Assembly (NCBI RefSeq): GCF_002914585.1 | Contig: NZ_PDDM01000001.1 | Span: 372,001-436,000, forward strand | Direction: 5' to 3' | Source: Pseudanabaena sp. BC1403 | GTDB lineage: Bacteria; Cyanobacteriota; Cyanobacteriia; Pseudanabaenales; Pseudanabaenaceae | Length of the DNA stretch: 64,000 nucleotides | In this document: positions 51,159-60,925 of the stretch, piece by piece | How the letters are laid out: the number at the start of each line of letters is the position of its first letter | Numbering within the stretch: position 1 is the stretch's first letter | Position numbers and translations under genes: made by a program | Notes under the pieces: model-generated | Database searches by the model: none | What the model was told of the DNA's origin: nothing | Seen by the model: the letters and a program-made list of their open reading frames with translations, nothing else

Positions 51159-52763
51159 ATGAATAATTCTCCATCGAATTCCCCACAAGCAATATCTTGG
51201 CTTGATCATATAGGAAACTGGAATCCACAACTACTGCGGGAGATTCGAGGCAAGCTGAAATTGCGTAATCTTATCGTAGCGATCGGATTATCTTTGCTAT
51301 TCCAGATTTTGCTACTTTTGTTTTACAGTCAACGCATACCCAATGAAGATTGCTATGCCCAACTACGTGGGTTTGGCTGCGCCGCCTCTTGGCAAGTTTG
51401 GTGGTTAGAGCAGTTTCGGATTATTACTTGGACTGAGCCATTTATTTTATTCTTATCGGGTGTCTATAGTCTAGTTGCCGATCTTTCACTAGAAGACTAT
51501 AAAGGCACTCTCAACTTTATTCGCATTAGTCCGCGATCGAGCATCAATATTCTGATGGGGAAGATTATGGGTGTGCCTTTGCTGGCTTACATCTGTATGG
51601 GACTATCGATTCCTTATCACTTGACGGCGGCGATCGGTGCAGGTGTACCGATCGCCTTTCTATGCAGTTTTTATGTATTGATGATTGGGACTGCCTTTCT
51701 ATTATTTAGCGCCGCCCTATTACTAGCTTTACTGAGTGGCTGGCAAGCTAAATTTGGTGGACAGGTATCCGCTGGCGCTTTGTTATTTTCATTCGTTACC
51801 TTTATCTGGTTCGCCCCTGCTTTCATGTGGTGGAATATTTTCACCACATGGAGTCCGTTCAGTAAATTCTTGGTCGGTGGACGGATCAATCCTATTCAAG
51901 CGGAATGGTGGTATTTATCAATCACATCCAATGTTTGGACTTCACATGTTTTTACAATTGTGAACTTAGTGATTTTGAGCTTGGCGATCTGGCGCATTTT
52001 AGAAAGGCGCTTTCATAATCCCAATGCCACTTTAGTAAGCAAAGGTCAAAGCTATGTCGTAACTACATATTTGCAGATCGTGATGTTGGGATTTTGTATG
52101 CAGTCTAGTTTCACGGCTGCAAAATCTACAAACTCTTTAGAAATACAATTAATTTTGTTGCTAATGATTTACATTGCTAATTTGTTCTTGTTTTTAACTG
52201 CGATCGCGGCTTTAACCCCGCAAAGACAAGCACTATTGGACTGGGTAAGATTTGGCGCATTATCGACCACAGAAGAGCATCCATCGAGTTTTAGGTATAT
52301 TCTGCGTGATCTAATTTGGTCAGACAAAAGCCCTGCCCCGATCGCGATCGTCCTTAATCTTGTCTTTACGCAACTACCAATCTTGATTTGGGTAAACTCG
52401 TGGGTTGATTCGAGTATGCGCGGCAAAGCAATGATTGTGTTAGCTTCCTTTACAATTTCGATACTTTTAGTTGCCCTAATTGCCCAACTAGTTTTATTTC
52501 TGAAGACAAGAAACCCATCAGCATGGGTGACAGGAATAATTTCTGCGTTAATATTTTTACCAGTTTTGATTATGCTGAGCCTCTCGATTAGCCCTGATCG
52601 CTATGCTGGTTTGTGGCTGTTTTTTGGATATCCTTGGTTAGTTGTGTCAAATATCCAACTTTCCGATATTATCTTGGCATTCACTGGGCAAATTTCTGTA
52701 ATAATTGCGCTGACATTGCAACTAATTTATCAGCTGCAACGCGCTAAAATGCGAGAGACTTAA
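51159..52763 (+). CDS. ABC transporter permease-like membrane protein
   Basis: 534 residues with about twelve hydrophobic stretches. Opening ISWLDHIGNWNPQLLREIRGKLKLRN and FIRISPRSSINILMGKIMGVPL resemble ABC-2-type or gliding-motility-like permeases in cyanobacteria. No ATPase gene of that type is adjacent (the potA gene downstream belongs to another class). Inner membrane; substrate unknown. Confidence 0.7.
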   Translation: MNNSPSNSPQAISWLDHIGNWNPQLLREIRGKLKLRNLIVAIGLSLLFQILLLLFYSQRIPNEDCYAQLRGFGCAASWQVWWLEQFRIITWTEPFILFLSGVYSLVADLSLEDYKGTLNFIRISPRSSINILMGKIMGVPLLAYICMGLSIPYHLTAAIGAGVPIAFLCSFYVLMIGTAFLLFSAALLLALLSGWQAKFGGQVSAGALLFSFVTFIWFAPAFMWWNIFTTWSPFSKFLVGGRINPIQAEWWYLSITSNVWTSHVFTIVNLVILSLAIWRILERRFHNPNATLVSKGQSYVVTTYLQIVMLGFCMQSSFTAAKSTNSLEIQLILLLMIYIANLFLFLTAIAALTPQRQALLDWVRFGALSTTEEHPSSFRYILRDLIWSDKSPAPIAIVLNLVFTQLPILIWVNSWVDSSMRGKAMIVLASFTISILLVALIAQLVLFLKTRNPSAWVTGIISALIFLPVLIMLSLSISPDRYAGLWLFFGYPWLVVSNIQLSDIILAFTGQISVIIALTLQLIYQLQRAKMRET

Positions 52764-52853
52764 TGACTCTAATTTTGGTTTTACTGCGGCGCAGTTATAT
52801 AAAAGCTAAAATTTCTGGTTTCAAAAGATTAGTAGACGTTTGAGCATCACAAC

Positions 52854-54005
52854 ATGGCACAGTCAACCACTGCTAAACAGACAACCACAACGGGAACAGT
52901 TCCCGATGTAGAACTACAGCGAGTATTTAAAATGTTCGGGGCAAATACCGTTGTCCAAGGTGTGGATCTGCAAGTGCAGAGAGGTGAGCTTTTTAGTATC
53001 TTGGGCCCATCGGGTTGTGGCAAAACGACCTTACTAAGACTGGTTGCAGGTTTCGAGGAGCCATCAGCAGGCGAAGTACTGATCCAAGGCAACCCGATGA
53101 CCTATATCCCCGCCTATCAGAGACCTGTAAATACAGTTTTTCAAAGCTATGCTCTTTTTGGTCATATGACCATTTTTGATAATGTTGCCTTTGGCTTATC
53201 AGTGAAAGGAGTTGCCAAGCCTGAAATTCAGCAACGGGCGAAGGATGCTCTCAAGCTAGTAAGGCTTGACCACATGAGCAATCGCTATCCTAGTCAAATA
53301 TCTGGTGGTCAGCAGCAACGGGTTGCCCTCGCTCGTGCCCTTGTTAATCGCCCTAAAGTGATTTTGCTAGATGAGCCATTAGCAGCACTTGATTTCAAAC
53401 TCCGCAAAGAACTGCAAGTAGAATTGTCCAACTTACAGTACGAGCTGGGTATTTCCTTCATTATGGTTACCCACGATCAAAGTGAGGCTCTGGCGATTTC
53501 TTCAAGAATTGCGGTGATGAATCAAGGACGCATCGAGCAGATCGGCACACCATCAGAAGTTTACGATCGTCCATCTTCAGCCTTTGTTGCCGATTTTGTG
53601 GGCGAAACAAACTTGTTTGAATGTCGGGTGATTGAGCAAGATGGGGCTTTTGTGGAGTTGCGATCGTCCACTGGTTTAGCGATCGTCGCAGCAAAGCCTA
53701 GACATTGGCTCCCGATTCCTGAGGCTGTAGTCAGTGTGCGTCCAGAAAAGATCAAGCTCTCCACCGAATATCCAAACCAGCCCTACAATACCTATCGCGG
53801 TATTCTTAATAATGTCCTATATCTAGGCGATCACTCGCAGTTTGTGGTGGATATCCATGCTAGCGAGAATGTCCCACCTGTAAGAGTCATGCTAGTACGT
53901 TCCAACCACCAAGGCGAAAAGACTCCTCCCTTTGATAGTCAGGTCTATGTTTCATGGATGCCTGAAGATTGTGTGGCTCTCCCCAAAACTACAGTTGCAA
54001 CCTAA
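52854..54005 (+). CDS. potA: Spermidine/putrescine-type ABC transporter ATPase
   Basis: 383 residues. Walker A GPSGCGKTT at about 56, signature ISGGQQQRVALARAL, Walker B VILLDEPLAALDFKLR, H-loop VTHDQSEAL, and a C-terminal TOBE regulatory domain (about 270-380). First gene of the potA-potD-membrane protein unit; the PotD-like protein starts 20 bp downstream. Confidence 0.92.
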   Translation: MAQSTTAKQTTTTGTVPDVELQRVFKMFGANTVVQGVDLQVQRGELFSILGPSGCGKTTLLRLVAGFEEPSAGEVLIQGNPMTYIPAYQRPVNTVFQSYALFGHMTIFDNVAFGLSVKGVAKPEIQQRAKDALKLVRLDHMSNRYPSQISGGQQQRVALARALVNRPKVILLDEPLAALDFKLRKELQVELSNLQYELGISFIMVTHDQSEALAISSRIAVMNQGRIEQIGTPSEVYDRPSSAFVADFVGETNLFECRVIEQDGAFVELRSSTGLAIVAAKPRHWLPIPEAVVSVRPEKIKLSTEYPNQPYNTYRGILNNVLYLGDHSQFVVDIHASENVPPVRVMLVRSNHQGEKTPPFDSQVYVSWMPEDCVALPKTTVAT

Positions 54006-54024
54006 ATCCTCCTAAACTTCTATT

Positions 54025-55173
54025 ATGGATATCTCTCGGCGCAAATTTCTTAGACAAACTGCCTATGTCACATCGGCGATGGCTAGTGCATCAACTCTTG
54101 CTGCCTGTGGTATTTTCGAGAAGAGTCCCAAAGAAGCAAAGGTTGGCGGAGATGAAGTAGATCGACCAGTTACTCAAGACAAAAGCACTTTATATATCTA
54201 TGGTTGGGCTACTTACGTTAACAATAAAGAAATTTTAGAGGGATTCACTAAAGAGACTGGGATTAAAGTTGAGGGTGATGCTTATGCTTCTAATGAAGTA
54301 ATGTTGTCAAAATTGGAGTCTTCGGGGGGAAGATCAGGCTATAGCATAATTTATCCAAGCGATTACATGGTGGCGCAGATGCGAGAGCAAAAGCTGCTTG
54401 CCCCTCTTGATAAAAAATTATTGCCAAATCTTAATAATATTGCTGGCAAATATTTAGAATTGCCCCATGATCGTGGTGCGGTATTTAGCATTCCCGTGAG
54501 TCTGGGGACAACTGGACTTGCCTATAATGTCAAGGCGATCAAATCGGTTATTGGAGAAGAACCAACTGATTGGAATTACCTATGGGAACATAAGAGTAAA
54601 TTGTTGATTACCCTTCTCGATGATGTGCGTGAAGTAATGGGGATGGGGTTACATACTCTTGGTAACTCCTACAATACAAAAGAGCCAGTAAAAATTGAAA
54701 GCGCATTTCAAAAATTACGGGAACTAATGCCCGCTATCACTAATTTTACCACTGACGCATGGAAAGACTCATTATCTTCAGGTGACTTGATGATATGTAT
54801 GGCATTTTCTGGTGATGCCATCAGTCTGGCAAGACAAGATCCAAACATTAAATATATTTTGCCGAGTAGTGGGACCTCGATCTGGACGGATACCATTGCC
54901 ATACCTAGGGGAGCCTCAAATGTAAAAGGTGCTCATGCATGGATCAATTATGTAATGAGACCAGACATTGCTGCCAAAATTAGTGATGCAAATAGTTTTG
55001 GCACGACAAATAAATTAGCTATATCAATGATTCCTGATGACCTTAAGGCAATTAAATCTTTAGAGCCATCGGAGGATATGATTTCTAAAAGCGGTCGCAT
55101 TGCCAAACTCGATGCTGAAGTTCTCCAAATATATGAGGGTTTCTGGACACGCTTAATCACTGGTTTCGGGTAA
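54025..55173 (+). CDS. potD: Spermidine/putrescine-binding lipoprotein
   Basis: 382 residues. Twin-arginine signal ISRRKFLRQTAY and lipobox LAACG near residue 29, so exported through Tat and lipid-anchored. Binding-protein core with LYIYGWATYVNNKEILEGF, EVMLSKLES and YPSDYMVAQMR, as in PotD. Captures polyamines for the importer. Confidence 0.9.
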   Translation: MDISRRKFLRQTAYVTSAMASASTLAACGIFEKSPKEAKVGGDEVDRPVTQDKSTLYIYGWATYVNNKEILEGFTKETGIKVEGDAYASNEVMLSKLESSGGRSGYSIIYPSDYMVAQMREQKLLAPLDKKLLPNLNNIAGKYLELPHDRGAVFSIPVSLGTTGLAYNVKAIKSVIGEEPTDWNYLWEHKSKLLITLLDDVREVMGMGLHTLGNSYNTKEPVKIESAFQKLRELMPAITNFTTDAWKDSLSSGDLMICMAFSGDAISLARQDPNIKYILPSSGTSIWTDTIAIPRGASNVKGAHAWINYVMRPDIAAKISDANSFGTTNKLAISMIPDDLKAIKSLEPSEDMISKSGRIAKLDAEVLQIYEGFWTRLITGFG

Positions 55174-55177
55174 TTCT

Positions 55178-57922
55178 ATGACATCACAAAACCCTAATGC
55201 CCCAAAGGGCAATTTATCTTTAAGCAATAATCCATTTGTATGGGGAAATATTGCCCTAATAGCAAGCTTGCCTTGGTTATTGGTGCTGAGTATGTCTGGC
55301 TTAGCGGTGGGTGATCCTGTCTTTCCTGAGTGGTTTGAGATTTTCCTATTGGGATTTCCTGCGATCGCATTGGTGGCTTGGGTACAGTGGCAACAGCCAA
55401 TCTCGCCATTTAGTTTATGGATTGTCTCGAAGCCAAGTGAGAGCCTAAGCGATCGCGAACGTCAGATTTTGACTCTCGTTAAACAACATAGTAATGGTTG
55501 GTATGTGACTGGCTGGATTGCTACCGCTGTTGCCATAGCCATGAGCGCGATCTTTTGCAAGATTTATATATCTGCACCATTAGCTCAGGCGATCGCGCCA
55601 TTTCCTGCTGGGTTGCGTTTGTTCGGCATCTTATGGGCGGAGATTTTCTTTTTTTTAAGTAATATTTTGTTGCAAGCTGGGGTTTCAGCTTTGCGGATTA
55701 AGTTAACAGCGGAGTCAGAGTTAAACGGATTGAAGCCCTTTGCTCCTGAAAAAATCAAAAATAGCTTTACAAGTATCGGTTGGCAATCGCCTCAGATATT
55801 AAAGTTTTTTGAAGAAACTGCTGCGATCGCTCAAGTATCAGATGATGTAATCAAAGTCGAATCTGCTGAGCAGTCTCCAGAGGTAAGTGAATCGCAAGAA
55901 GCTCCAGATGCTGAAGCAATTGAGCCTAGCAATTTTATTGCTGAGGCAGAGCCTGAGGCTTTCCCAGAAATCATTACACTTGTTGAAGATATGGTGTCTG
56001 AGCCTGAAGCGATCGCAGATACCCCAGAAAATCTGATTACAGATCCGATCGAGTTTGTTGAAGATTCTGAAGCTGAAGAATCCTTGGACTCTTTGAAATC
56101 TATAGAAATTATTTCAGAACCCAAGATTGAAACTATTCCACAGGAAGAGATCATTCAAGAGCCCGAAGAATTAGAGCCGATTGAATTTCTTGCTGCTCCA
56201 GAAATTGATGCTTTAGATATTACAGATACTTCTTTAGAGCCAGAGCTTGAACCTGAGACTAATACAGAGGTTACTGATATTAGTCTAGGCAATGATTTTG
56301 TTGAAGAAGTTGAAGAATTAGAGGTTAGTGAGATCGTTGCTGAAGAATCTATAAATGAAACGATTTCTGAAACTGATTCTGAACAGTTTATCGAAGAAAT
56401 TCAGACCGAACCAAGTATAGATATCGAAGCTTCTCAGACTGAGGAATTAGAACCTATTGAGATTGTTGAGGAAACAAATGTTGATTTTTTTGGGAATATT
56501 ATAGATCTCACCTCAGAACGTGAGATTGATGAATCTGCAACATCTTATAACGCGACGGTCTTAGAATTAGCTGATGTTATCCTTGATGAACAGTTTGTTG
56601 ATGAACATGAAGAACTACAGATCAGTAAGATTGTTTCTGAGGAATCAGTAATAGAGGCAACTTCTGAGCCTGAAATTGAGCAATTTTTTGAAGAATCTAA
56701 GATCGAGGTAATTTTAAATCAAGAAATTTTTCAAGAAAATGAAGAATTAAATCCGTTTGAACTTGTCGAAGATGAGCAGTCTGATATTGAAGAAAATTTA
56801 GGCTCTACTGAAGATGTGTCTAATCTAGATCTGGATGAAGAGATTGCGAAGGAAGCTGATGAACCAGAGGCTTTTGAAACACCTAAAGATCCTGAGTTGA
56901 CATTTTTAGAAATTCCAGATGATAGTCTAGAGTCACAAATTGAAGAGAATGAACTAGCTGAAGGGAACTTAGAACTTTCTGCCGATGTTGTAGAAGATCA
57001 ATTGACTGAAGATTCTGAAGAATTAGAATCTCCTGAGACTACTGAAGATTCTGACATTGATGAGTCTTTAAATACAGCGATAAAAAGTAATGACAAGAGG
57101 AATTTTGACTTTTTGAAAAAGTCTCGTAAGACAGGAGGAGCACAAAAGAGACAAGGGTTTGGTAAATCTATAAAACGTGATCACAATGTTTTCTCAAGCT
57201 CAGATCCTATAGATACTGAGTCTCTAAAAGCAACAGAGCCAGATGTGATGCAAGTTGAGATCGCTGATCCCATAATCGAAATTGAGTCGGATTTGGCATT
57301 TACTGATCCCACCTCAGAGCCAGAGATAAATCAAGAACTTGATGAAGAGCCTAAACTTGAGGCGATCGCTACACCCATTGAGCAAGATTTAGAAGAAACA
57401 GAAATCAGAACTCAAGATTTTGACGATGAACTAGATGAGCTTATTGCTTTTAATGCTTATGTCGAGAATATTCTGAAAGAATATCTAGAAGACAATGACG
57501 AAGAAGCTTTAAATGAAGAAGCTTTAAATGAAGAAGCCCCTGAAGTAATTGATCCATCAATAGTTTTTGATCCCGCTATAGAAGCTCTCGCGATTTCCAA
57601 AGAAAGTGTGGAAGCTTTTAATGAAAACCTCCCAGATCTAGAAACTCAAGATCCTGCCAACATTACTGAGGAAATTTCTATTAATGAGAACTCACCTCAA
57701 GATCCTGAATATTTGGTTCAAGAACTTCTGGTTGATAAGTTTTTAGCAAGAATAGAAGAGCTGAATATTGCAGGCAAGTCTAACAAAGCTGCTATTGAGC
57801 AAACTCCAGAAAACATCTCAAAGCCAAACCCTGAGATTGATGAGTTTGCTGACCTTGAGGCGCTATTAGATGGAAAACCTGAAAATCATGATACTGATGA
57901 TTTAAGCGATCGCAATTCCTGA
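55178..57922 (+). CDS. Membrane protein with very long acidic low-complexity tail
   Basis: 914 residues. About four membrane segments within the first 180 residues (IALIASLPWLLVLSMSG, FEIFLLGFPAIALVAWVQ, WIATAVAIAMSAIFC, LFGILWAEIFFFLSNILL), then about 700 residues dominated by Glu and Asp with imperfect EELEPIE-type repeats and one basic island (KSRKTGGAQKRQGFGKSIKR, about 645-665). Begins 4 bp after potD, so surely co-transcribed. Resembles cyanobacterial low-complexity-tail membrane proteins; not PotB or PotC. The role in transport is unknown. Overlaps pgeF by 21 bp at the 3' end. Confidence 0.85.
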   Translation: MTSQNPNAPKGNLSLSNNPFVWGNIALIASLPWLLVLSMSGLAVGDPVFPEWFEIFLLGFPAIALVAWVQWQQPISPFSLWIVSKPSESLSDRERQILTLVKQHSNGWYVTGWIATAVAIAMSAIFCKIYISAPLAQAIAPFPAGLRLFGILWAEIFFFLSNILLQAGVSALRIKLTAESELNGLKPFAPEKIKNSFTSIGWQSPQILKFFEETAAIAQVSDDVIKVESAEQSPEVSESQEAPDAEAIEPSNFIAEAEPEAFPEIITLVEDMVSEPEAIADTPENLITDPIEFVEDSEAEESLDSLKSIEIISEPKIETIPQEEIIQEPEELEPIEFLAAPEIDALDITDTSLEPELEPETNTEVTDISLGNDFVEEVEELEVSEIVAEESINETISETDSEQFIEEIQTEPSIDIEASQTEELEPIEIVEETNVDFFGNIIDLTSEREIDESATSYNATVLELADVILDEQFVDEHEELQISKIVSEESVIEATSEPEIEQFFEESKIEVILNQEIFQENEELNPFELVEDEQSDIEENLGSTEDVSNLDLDEEIAKEADEPEAFETPKDPELTFLEIPDDSLESQIEENELAEGNLELSADVVEDQLTEDSEELESPETTEDSDIDESLNTAIKSNDKRNFDFLKKSRKTGGAQKRQGFGKSIKRDHNVFSSSDPIDTESLKATEPDVMQVEIADPIIEIESDLAFTDPTSEPEINQELDEEPKLEAIATPIEQDLEETEIRTQDFDDELDELIAFNAYVENILKEYLEDNDEEALNEEALNEEAPEVIDPSIVFDPAIEALAISKESVEAFNENLPDLETQDPANITEEISINENSPQDPEYLVQELLVDKFLARIEELNIAGKSNKAAIEQTPENISKPNPEIDEFADLEALLDGKPENHDTDDLSDRNS

Positions 57923-58648
57923 CCATTGCACTTGTGGCGCTCTGGGATGTGGATTAGGATTGTTCAGAAAATAACGTCGATAGGAAAAGAATATTTCCTC
58001 ATGTTGTAGCGTGCAGTAGGGTGCGATCGCTACATTTACTAATGGCATCCCTAACTCTTGAAGCTGTTGTAATTGCACTTGACGCAAATCAAGTTTAACT
58101 CGTTCAGGATGCTCATCAGGCTGCAACCCAACCGATTGATTAATCGTTGCTGTCACCTGTTGTGCCACATCTTGCGATACTTGATAAACACTGCCCGAAA
58201 TCGCAGGTCCAAGCGCCACTCGTAAATCTTTTAACTCACTGCCCTGATCGCATAATGTCGCGATCGCTTTTGTCACAATCCCCGCAGCCGTCCCTCGCCA
58301 ACCAGCATGGACAGCCGCCACTGAACCTAACTTGCGATCGCCAATTAACACAGGCACACAGTCAGCAGTACAAACCCATACTGACCGATTATTCCCGTTG
58401 CGCGTTGCCCAAACTCCATCCGCTTCAGGTAAGTTCGCATTTGGATTAACTTCGATTTCATCGGCATGAATTAAGCGATTTCCATGTACTTGCTTGGCGC
58501 GATAGGCTTTACCCGATGCTAGGAGATGATTATGCAATTCAGTCGGTGATTTAGGAGCGTGCGATCGCGTAAAAAATCCATGTTGCCAGTCAGCCAGTAA
58601 GTCGCAAGTTAGTACGCCGTCTCGCCATTGCCATTGATTTGCGTTCAT
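57902..58648 (-). CDS. pgeF: Peptidoglycan editing factor PgeF / YfiH-type laccase-domain protein
   Basis: 248 residues. Metal-binding residues in KQVHGNRL, CTADCVPVLIGDR and VHAGWRGTAAGI, the conserved set of the family. Members hydrolyse misincorporated L-Ser in peptidoglycan precursors in E. coli or act as purine nucleoside enzymes; activity not assigned here. Confidence 0.92.
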   Translation of the reverse strand: MNANQWQWRDGVLTCDLLADWQHGFFTRSHAPKSPTELHNHLLASGKAYRAKQVHGNRLIHADEIEVNPNANLPEADGVWATRNGNNRSVWVCTADCVPVLIGDRKLGSVAAVHAGWRGTAAGIVTKAIATLCDQGSELKDLRVALGPAISGSVYQVSQDVAQQVTATINQSVGLQPDEHPERVKLDLRQVQLQQLQELGMPLVNVAIAPYCTLQHEEIFFSYRRYFLNNPNPHPRAPQVQWSGIAIA

Positions 58649-58694
58649 TGATTTAGAGCCTTAAAAATAATCAAATGTCAGTACGATCCTAGCC

Positions 58695-58741
58695 CAAAAA
58701 GCAGAAGAAGTTGCCCGATGGGCAACTTCTTCTGCTTTTTG
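58695..58741. terminator. Palindromic terminator
   Basis: CAAAAAGCAGAAGAAGTTGC and CCGATGGG loop region then the complement ending CTTTTTG; bidirectional A/T tails. Between pgeF and the carbonic anhydrase genes, terminating the latter. Confidence 0.8.
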
Positions 58742-58752
58742 AACTAACGATG

Positions 58753-59532
58753 TTAACGGTGTAATTGCACAGATCTACCATTGATAGGTTGGATTGGACG
58801 GGCATCAACTTGATAAAGCTTTTCAAAAGCTTCGATTTGCTCTTCAGAGATAGTCACAGGCTCCACAAAAACATTCCATTTAACTCCTTCGCTACATGGT
58901 GGAGTGGTTAGAGAACCAGAATAACTATAGTAAGCTTTACTACTTGGCAAGAGCTTCGCAGCATTGATCGTGCTATTACTAACTGTATTGGTTTCGCCAG
59001 TAGCAGGAATATTCTTCCAGACTTCTTCAATCAAAGAATTTTCCTTACCTTTAGTGAGCATAACTCCTACTACGGCATGTTTCCCAGCTTCATTGCGATG
59101 CACTAAATGTAATTCCATTGCAGCAGCCTTGTCATTGATTTCATGTTCACTTGGTGTATGAAAATGGAACTGAACAAGTGCATACTTCTCTCCATCAATA
59201 GTAACAGTGCTACCTTCAGCATAGTTCACCTGAATCGTGTGACCATTATTGATAACCACTAAGGGAGAAGCTTTATAGTCAAAGCTGATTTTTGAAGGAG
59301 TGCTTTCTACAGCATTTTTGATTTTGATGGGAGATTGATCGCGACCTGACTCACACAGTACAAAATCTTTACTGAGGTTACCCCATTGAGTTGGATTTTC
59401 TACTCCCCCGTAACGCCAATGAGGAGCGTCTTCTCCCGCCAAAACAGGTATTGATAATAGCGATAATGTCACTAAGATAATTGCTAATAGCAACATTATC
59501 TTCTTACCATAATTCTTGTTTCGTGAGTTCAT
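58753..59532 (-). CDS. ecaA: Alpha-type carbonic anhydrase, exported
   Basis: 259 residues. Signal peptide (KKIMLLLAIILVTLSLLSIP, cleavage after VLA). Zinc ligands His in LVQFHFHTPSEHE (two) and MELHLVHRN (one); TPPCSEGVKW is the usual loop. Reversible hydration of CO2 in the periplasm; in cyanobacteria EcaA supplies inorganic carbon at the cell surface. Confidence 0.93.
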   Translation of the reverse strand: MNSRNKNYGKKIMLLLAIILVTLSLLSIPVLAGEDAPHWRYGGVENPTQWGNLSKDFVLCESGRDQSPIKIKNAVESTPSKISFDYKASPLVVINNGHTIQVNYAEGSTVTIDGEKYALVQFHFHTPSEHEINDKAAAMELHLVHRNEAGKHAVVGVMLTKGKENSLIEEVWKNIPATGETNTVSNSTINAAKLLPSSKAYYSYSGSLTTPPCSEGVKWNVFVEPVTISEEQIEAFEKLYQVDARPIQPINGRSVQLHR

Positions 59533-59619
59533 GAAAATGCCAGCTCTTTTCTGAAAGATAAGGTAAATATAGCTGATGCAGATTGAAGCCTCCTAACTTT
59601 CTACAATTTTTTTACAAAT

Positions 59620-59670
59620 CAAATAAAGCCTACAAAGTAAAGGTGACCTTTACTTTGTAGGCTTTATTTG
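59620..59670. repeat. Perfect palindrome between carbonic anhydrase and ycf51
   Basis: CAAATAAAGCCTACAAAGTA and AAGG mirrored exactly; a 51-bp almost loopless inverted repeat. The carbonic anhydrase promoter must lie between 59532 and this structure or inside it. Confidence 0.8.
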
Positions 59671-59736
59671 GTTTGTAGTGCAAGTCACTATAAAATGATC
59701 TCAGTAGTTATTTAAAAATTCACAATAAATTAATTT

Positions 59737-60261
59737 ATGTCGCTAACGCCTGCTTTATTTGGTCAACTCGCACAAGCAATGGGCATATTTGTATTGGTCT
59801 GTGCCTTAATTACAGGGCTAGCCATAACATTTAAGTGGAGTTGGCGCTATCGGATGGTGGGCGCAACCCTGTTTTCGGTTGTTTTGGTTGTCGGGCTTTT
59901 CTCTCTTAGCTTTGAGCCAATTACGCGCTCATCCATTGAAGGCTCTGTCCCATTTAAGCTTGTTTACGATCGCTTTGGTCCAAATGCCACGATCGCTGTC
60001 GCTCCGACAATTACTCCTGAACAACTTGAGGCAACTTTAAAACAAGCTAGTAGCAACCTATTTTCGTCTGGTCGTAATGCTCAAGGCGAATCGCAGTTGA
60101 CTATTTATGCCCGCACAGTTGTTCATATTCGGGAAGGCGTATCTAAGCCGCTGTATCTAGGGCGCGTAAAGCGATCGTTAAACCTGCGCAATGATCCCAA
60201 TATAGAAGTAGATATTTTTACAGATAAATTTGCTGAATTACCAAAAGATACAACTTTATAG
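59737..60261 (+). CDS. ycf51: Ycf51 family protein
   Basis: 174 residues. Two hydrophobic segments at about 12-32 and 40-58, then a soluble beta/alpha part (PFKLVYDRFGPNATIAVAP, STNLFSSGR..). Matches the Ycf51 family found in cyanobacteria and red-algal plastids. Function unknown; membrane-bound. Confidence 0.87.
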   Translation: MSLTPALFGQLAQAMGIFVLVCALITGLAITFKWSWRYRMVGATLFSVVLVVGLFSLSFEPITRSSIEGSVPFKLVYDRFGPNATIAVAPTITPEQLEATLKQASSNLFSSGRNAQGESQLTIYARTVVHIREGVSKPLYLGRVKRSLNLRNDPNIEVDIFTDKFAELPKDTTL

Positions 60262-60339
60262 CCTAAATCAGGAAATGTCACAGACTTGTTGAATTATGGA
60301 GTTTGATAAAAATTGCAAACTCAAACCAGATATTTTGCC

Positions 60340-60390
60340 AGCCTAAAAGAGTAATGGCGGTGCAGAGCGCCGCCATTACTCTTTTAGGCT
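60340..60390. terminator. Palindromic terminator between ycf51 and bolA
   Basis: AGCCTAAAAGAGTAATGGCG and its complement around TGCAGAGCG, 21-bp stem. Convergent position; followed by TTTATTTC on the plus strand. Confidence 0.75.
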
Positions 60391-60436
60391 TTATTTCTTA
60401 AATTGCTACATACGGCAAAATACAAACTGCTTTTTT

Positions 60437-60700
60437 CTAGAGAACTTGAACCTGCATACTTTGCCATTGAGAAAGGCTGTAAGTTTTTAGTTGCAATGCA
60501 TGGATTGCCCCAGTATCGAGATGCTCCTGAATTGCACCATACACCAATTTGTGTTGCTTAATCATCGATAAGCCTTCAAACTGCTCCGCAACAACGATCG
60601 CAGAAAAGTGTTGTCCATCCTGATTAGGATCTTCAACTTGAACTTTGGCGTTAGGCAAAGCAGCGCTAATTAATTGAGCAATATTATTGTGGGAAATCAT
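60437..60700 (-). CDS. bolA: BolA family protein
   Basis: 87 residues from ATG 60700 (MISHNNIAQLISAALPNAKV); a longer TTG-initiated form is unlikely. Contains the BolA class II KH-like core with GQHFSAIVVAEQFEGLSMIKQHKLVYGAI (split key words: HFSAIVV, MIKQHKLVY) and IHALQLKTY. BolA proteins pair with monothiol glutaredoxins in iron-sulfur handling. Divergent from an intergenic ATACCAATT element. Confidence 0.92.
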   Translation of the reverse strand: MISHNNIAQLISAALPNAKVQVEDPNQDGQHFSAIVVAEQFEGLSMIKQHKLVYGAIQEHLDTGAIHALQLKTYSLSQWQSMQVQVL

Positions 60701-60764
60701 GCTGGACAAACTCAAAGTGTACTAAATCTAATTCGGCTTTTCACATTGTGCCATATGCAAGAGG

Positions 60765-60832
60765 TTATACCAATTCACAAAAGTGTCGGCACACTTCTGT
60801 GAATTAAAAAACACTCACTGGGAGCGTTTTAG
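60765..60832 (+). repeat. ATACCAATT repeat element, truncated copy D
   Basis: TATACCAATTCACAAAAGTG, then CACACTTCTGTGAATTAAAA and a degenerate CACTGGGAGCGTTTTA. The right half present in copies A and B is missing. Confidence 0.65.
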
Positions 60833-60925
60833 ACCTTAAGCTTTTCACAGCAAAATATGCCGAAAATGATAGTATGGATGGCGCAAAGCGCCGACTATCT
60901 TACTCATTTTTGAAATACTGATTTA

